64,000 nucleotides of DNA from assembly GCA_024402595.1 (NCBI GenBank), contig JAKSTL010000001.1, positions 81,214-145,213 on the forward strand, read 5' to 3'. Source of the stretch: Treponema sp. GTDB taxonomy: Bacteria; Spirochaetota; Spirochaetia; Treponematales; Treponemataceae. The translations under genes were made by a program, and so were the position numbers. Positions 22,801 through 28,800 of this stretch are shown here, piece by piece (position 1 is the first letter of the stretch; each line of letters begins with the position of its first letter). The notes beneath the pieces are model-generated. The model was given only the letters and a program-made list of their open reading frames with translations, was not told the DNA's origin and searched no databases.

Positions 22801-25800
22801 GTCTGTGTGTTAGTATTTACTTCCTTGATTGCAATTGCTGGTTTTCCACTATCTGCTGCGATTTTTACTGGAGAACTTAATGCAGTTGTGTTTCCTGCAA
22901 AGTCTGTTGTTCTTACAAAGACTGTATAGTTTCCTTCTGCAGAAATTACTTCTCCATCAAGTTCAAGATTCCATGATGCGTTTGTTCCGTTTGCGTTTGT
23001 CCAATCAACAATAATTGATTCTCCGTCTGCTGGTTTTTCGCTTACATGACCCTTAGCTACAGCATATTCTACAGAAGCCACACCACTTTGGAAGTCTTTT
23101 GTCGTAACGCTTCCTGCATCGGCGGCGGTTCCTGCAATTTTAATTTTCTTGCTTAAATCGTAGTAGTAAACATCTTCAACTGGTGTAAGTTTTACCGAAT
23201 TGTTTGTTGTTACAGGATTTGTGTTTGCCAGTGCAATGGTTGGCGCATCCAAATCGTAAACAAAGCTCATGCTCTGTTCTGTAGATTTTCCAAACTTGTC
23301 TTTTACCTTAAAGTTATAAACAACTGCCTTGCTTTCTGCTGGTGTTACCACAACTGTCTTTGTCTGCTGTGTTGAATCCTTTACAATACTTATTGCTTCT
23401 GGTTCTGAACCTGTACTTGTATATTCTAAGCTATCAAGTTTGTAATCATCTTTTACAGTGGCAGAAATTGTAAAGCTTTCGCCCTTTGCATAGTATTTTC
23501 CATTCTTAAGATATTCATCTCGTGTATTTTCAAGAAGCAAAGAAGGAGCTTCATCATCGGCACCAATCCAGATTTCCTGTGTAGTTGATGAACCGCTTGT
23601 TATTGTATCTGAATAAATATCTTTTACTGCAATTCTAATCTTGTATTCACCAACTTCTGTTATACCAAGAGAAGAAAGTGTGTATTCAAAAGTGCAGCTT
23701 GTTGGTGTTGTATTTCTATCGTCAGTTAAAACTGGAGTTTCGCTGTCTCCAACAAATACTGTTATTTCTTTAATTCCATCGTCATCGGTAATTGTTCCAC
23801 TGATTGCACCAGAAGTTTTAAACAGATTGTTTTCTGGCTTTGAACTAATTTGACTCTGAGCATTCTTTGTTTCGTTTAATGGTGCGGCCAGATTTATAAC
23901 CGGCTTATCTGTATCCTGATCTGTATAAAGATAATAAACATCAGGTTCAGAAATATTTCCACCTCTATCTTTAGAAACAACTGTAATAGCAGTTACTTCT
24001 TTTTCCTTTAATTCTCTGGAATCGAGTTCAAAACTATATGCTTTATAAGTTCCGTTTAATCCTTCGCTTGGTCGTCTAATAGTTTCGCCGTTTTTATTTA
24101 TGTAGCTTAATTCAATTGAACTTAACGCTGTTTCATCTGATGCAATTAAATTAAGTGTAAGGATTCCGTTTACTGTAGCGGCTGTAACTGAATGACCTTC
24201 AAAGGTTTTTGCATTTTCTTTTACAATTGGTGTTACATTGTTGATTGAAACTGTTGGTATCTGCTTATCAACATCAATTTCAATGCTGCTGGAAGTTCCA
24301 ATGTTTCCAACTTTATCCTGTGCTTTTATTTCGAATGTGTGATGTCCTGTTGTAAGTCTTGAAGCGCTTGTTGGTACTGCAAATGTATATTTGTTTCCAT
24401 CCAATGTTGCTTCATATTCTGTATCCTGATTATTTTCGTAGAGATAAACCTTTTCAATTCCACTAACTTCATCATTTACTGTTGCCTGGAATACAAGATT
24501 TCCACCTGTGCTTGCAATAATCTGTATTGGTGCGCCACTTACTTCTGTAATTACAGGAGCTGTTCCATCTGGCACAATGATTATTTTGTTGCTGTATTCA
24601 TTTTCTTCAATCTTTGAAACATTACCTGCAACATCTTTTGCTGCAAGATACAGTCCATATTCTGTTCCTTCTGTGTATCCTGTTGAAAGATTTACTGTGA
24701 ACGACCATGTACTTCCGCTATCACTCTTTACAATGTTTGCCTTTGTCCAGTTATCAAGATTTGTATAAGCTCCGTTTACTTTTGCTGGTTCTGTTCGGCT
24801 GATTGTATAATAAATGAACTCTTCCAGTCCACTTTCTGTTCCATTTGCAGGACGAGGATCTTCTGCTGTACCGTTAATTGCGAAGAACTCTGATTTTTTT
24901 GCGTAAGTTTTTCCTTCTGATTCACTACCACCTTTACTTAAAACGCTAAAGGTTGGTGGTGTCGCATCAACTTTGTATGTAAAGCTTACATCTGTACTCT
25001 GTTCATACTGGTCTGTTGCCTTGTAGTATTTGGCTCCGTCTTCCTCTCCTACCAGGAATGTGTCGCTCCAAGTTCCGTCATTATTTATAACAATTGAGCT
25101 TCCTTCTGCACCAGATACTGCTTCTGGAGTTCCTGTACAAGTTGAATCGTTATATCGGGCAACTACAATTGATGTTCCGTCTGACCAAGAACCGTTGATT
25201 GTAAGGTTTGCATTGGCCGCTCTATATGCACCACTTGTTGTTGAAACTGCAAATACTGGAGCTCCTGAGTCTACTGCAAAAGCGAATGATGTTTCTTTTG
25301 TGCTGTATCCAGTTGAATCATTTTTACTGTCGGCTACTTCTACTAATAATTCATAAGGACCTTCGGTAGCTGGCAATGTGTAGTTCAATGAATATGAAGT
25401 TTTTCCTCCAACTTCAATTGTTGTAGGATCATTCCAGCTGCGGGCTCTAAGCATTTTATAACTGATTTTTACGGTCTCAATTCCATCATCATCGGTAATT
25501 GTTCCAAGTACGCGGTTATTGTTACTTGGACTAAAGAGGTTTACTCCCTGTTTTACATTTTTTATATCATCTATGGTTTCATCCGCATTACTGAATGTAA
25601 TCATTGGAGCATCTGTTGTCTGATCTACATGTAAGGTTTCTTCTTTTACGGTGATGTTGCCTACTGTATCAATTGCTACCACTGTCAATTCTACATCTTT
25701 TGCTGTTGTTTGTGCTGCGGTTGTGAACTTGGTTGTATCTATGGTTATATTGTAATTCTTATATGTTCCGCTGCATTCAATCTTCTGATTTTCTACTGTG

Positions 25801-28800
25801 GTATAATCTGTATTTGTTTCATCGTAATCATAGAACCATCGGATTTCGGCAATGCCTGTTTCGTCGTTGGCTACTCCGTTTACTGTGATTGTTCCGTTTA
25901 CTTTTGTTACTCCACCAACTTCCACTGTTGGACTTACACCAGTGATTGAAAGTTCTGGAGCAGTCATATCAAGTTTTAAGAAGGTTGAATAAGAGCTGAT
26001 GTTTCCAACTTTATCTGAAGCGGTAATTTTAATGGTTACGGTTGAATCTTCTTCGCCCCGGAATGCTACTAATTTTTCTGCAGAAATTGTACCTGTCCAT
26101 TCGTCGCCAGAAATTGTTGCAGTTGTAATTAAAGTTCCATCATCTTCGTTTAATTCAATTTTTGACACGCCAGAAAGAGCTTCTGCAATTTTTCCTGAAA
26201 TAGTTATTGGTTTTGTACAGTTCAAATTGATAACTGAAGCCAAAGGTTCTTTAGAAGCATCCCCTATTTTTGATTTTAATTCAGAAAGAACAGGAGCTGT
26301 TTTGTCGGAAATCAAAAGAATTGGTTTTGAATATGAAACATTTCCAACATTGTCTTCGGCTCGCAGGAACAATGAATAATCACCGTCAGCTGTAAAATCA
26401 TTTTTAAGATTCCAGTTGGTTGAACCTGTTGTAAGAGTCCAATCTTTTTCCAATACGCTTTCATCTGCTAAAACAGCGTCTTCTGCCAGTTCATAAGCCG
26501 ATTTTTCTGCTGTACCAACATAATGACCTTTGAAAATCTTATATTTTACGGAAGAAATGCCACTCTGAAGGTCAACATCACTACCACCATCAACAAGCAC
26601 ACCGTTTAATGACAATGTGTTGTTTCCGTTTATGTAATTTATATTATTCTGATTAAAGCCTTCAACAACGGCAGTTCCACCAATTGTTTTATTTACGATT
26701 GAAGAACTGTCGGCAGAAACCATTCCAAACTCTGGTGAATCCAAATCGAAGATGTATTTTACAAGAGATTTTGCTGTACTTGCATAAATATTTGTTGCTA
26801 TGAACTCTGCATCGAACTTTCCGCTTTCTGTTGGTACAGAAATTGTGTATTCGCCTGTGTATGAAGTTGGGTCGTCTGTAAGTGAATCTTTTTGGCTTTC
26901 TTCATCATTGATTACAAGTGTAACAAAAGATAAACCGTTTCCTGTGGAACTTGCAGCGAATGGCACGGTAAAGGCTTCTTTTGTAAAGTAATATTCACCG
27001 GCTCGTGCATTGTTTGTAAGTGGATTTGTTACAGAAATAGTTGGCTTTGTATTATTGATTGAATATGAAGCACTATTTGTGGTGTTTCCTGCTTTATCTG
27101 TTATAGATACGGTGTATTCATTTACTGAATCATCAACAAAAATTGTCTGTACCTGATTGAAAACATAAACATCATAAGTTTCTCCATCAATTGTTACTGG
27201 TTCAGCCTGTTTTTGAGCAGCAATTTCTGAAGTATTTCTATTCATAATAAGTTTTATGCTTGCAATACCACTTTCAACATCTTTTGTATAAACCTTAATG
27301 TTTGTTATTGCATTTTTTGTTTCGTGTTCAACTTTTGCCAGTCTTGGAGCGTAACTATCAAGATACAAGCTTAAAACCTTTGATGTTGCATTTTCTGAAA
27401 CTTTTGAAATGTTCTGGGCTTTATCTTTGGCGGCAAAATAAACCTTATAAGTTGAGCCTTCCTGGAAAACATCAGAATTATCTGCATTTTTTGGTGAAAG
27501 ATCGATATTTGCTACCCAAGTTTTTTCACCGCTAACACTTGTGGTTACAACGGCTTTTTCCCAATTGTCGGTAATTATGTAAGCACCGTTTTCAATTTGT
27601 GGTTGAGATTCTGAAACAATGTAATAAATATAATCTTCAATTCCACTGGCTGAAGCATCTTTTATTGCATCACCTGTTAAATCTGTTACAGAACCTTTTA
27701 CTGTGTAAACTGAATTGCGGCTTGCATATCGCATAACATCACCGCTGGCAGAAGAATAGGTTTCTCCTTGGTTCAGCTGAGTTATGGCAAAGGTTGGTGC
27801 ATAGGCATCGATTAAATAAGTGAACTCTTTTTTAATTGACTGGCCATAAGCGTCGGTGGCTTTTATGTAAACATTGCCGCCCAAATCTGTGGTTGGAATT
27901 GCAAAGCTCCAGATGCCATTTTGTGTATTTGTTATTGTTATATCAGAAGTTCCCGCAATTCTTGTGGTATAAGCTGCATCTTCATAACAACCAATGATGA
28001 TTTTATCTGCTTCGTCGGTAACTGTTCCCGAAATTGTAAAGCTTGCATTTGCTGCCTGATATGCACCGCTGGAAGTTGTAGCTGTAAGCTGTGGTGTACC
28101 ATTATCTACGGCAATTGCAAATGGTCCATAAACTTTTGATGAATATGAAGTTTCGGCATTTGTATCTTCTACAAGGATTGTCATTTGGTAAGTACCAATC
28201 ATATCTGCAGGAATTGTGTACTTTAAGTTGTAAGATTTGTCGCCTTCCTTGAAGTTTAATGTCTGAGGTTCTTCTATGGCAGAATCATCTGGGGCGCCAA
28301 CTTTCTTGTAGCGAACTTTTACAGATTTTATTCCATCGTCATCTGTAATTGTTCCATTTATTTGATTATTTGTTGATGTACCAAAAATGTTTTTCTGAAT
28401 AGCGGCAATGTGGGCTTCTGTTGTAAGAGTTCCATCTGCATTAGAGAGATTTACAACTGGTTCGTCGGTGCTTTGTTTTACATTCAACTCAATTGTATTT
28501 TCTGATTGATTTCCTGCATCATCTTGTGCTTTTAGAAGGATTGTCTTTTTGCCTTTTTCTGCAATGTCTGTTGTAGAAATTGAAGAAATGATGAGTTTAT
28601 TTGTTTTTTGAACTTCTGACCATGTTTCGCCATTATCAAGAGAATAGGTAACGGAAGGCTTAACTGTAATGTCATCAGAAATATTGATTGTAGCTTTTAC
28701 ATTACCGTTTACATAGCGTGTTGTAACAGGAAGATTATTTACCAGCTCTGTTTCGTCAATATATGGTGATACTTCATAATCGCCAAACTCTGGTGGCAAT

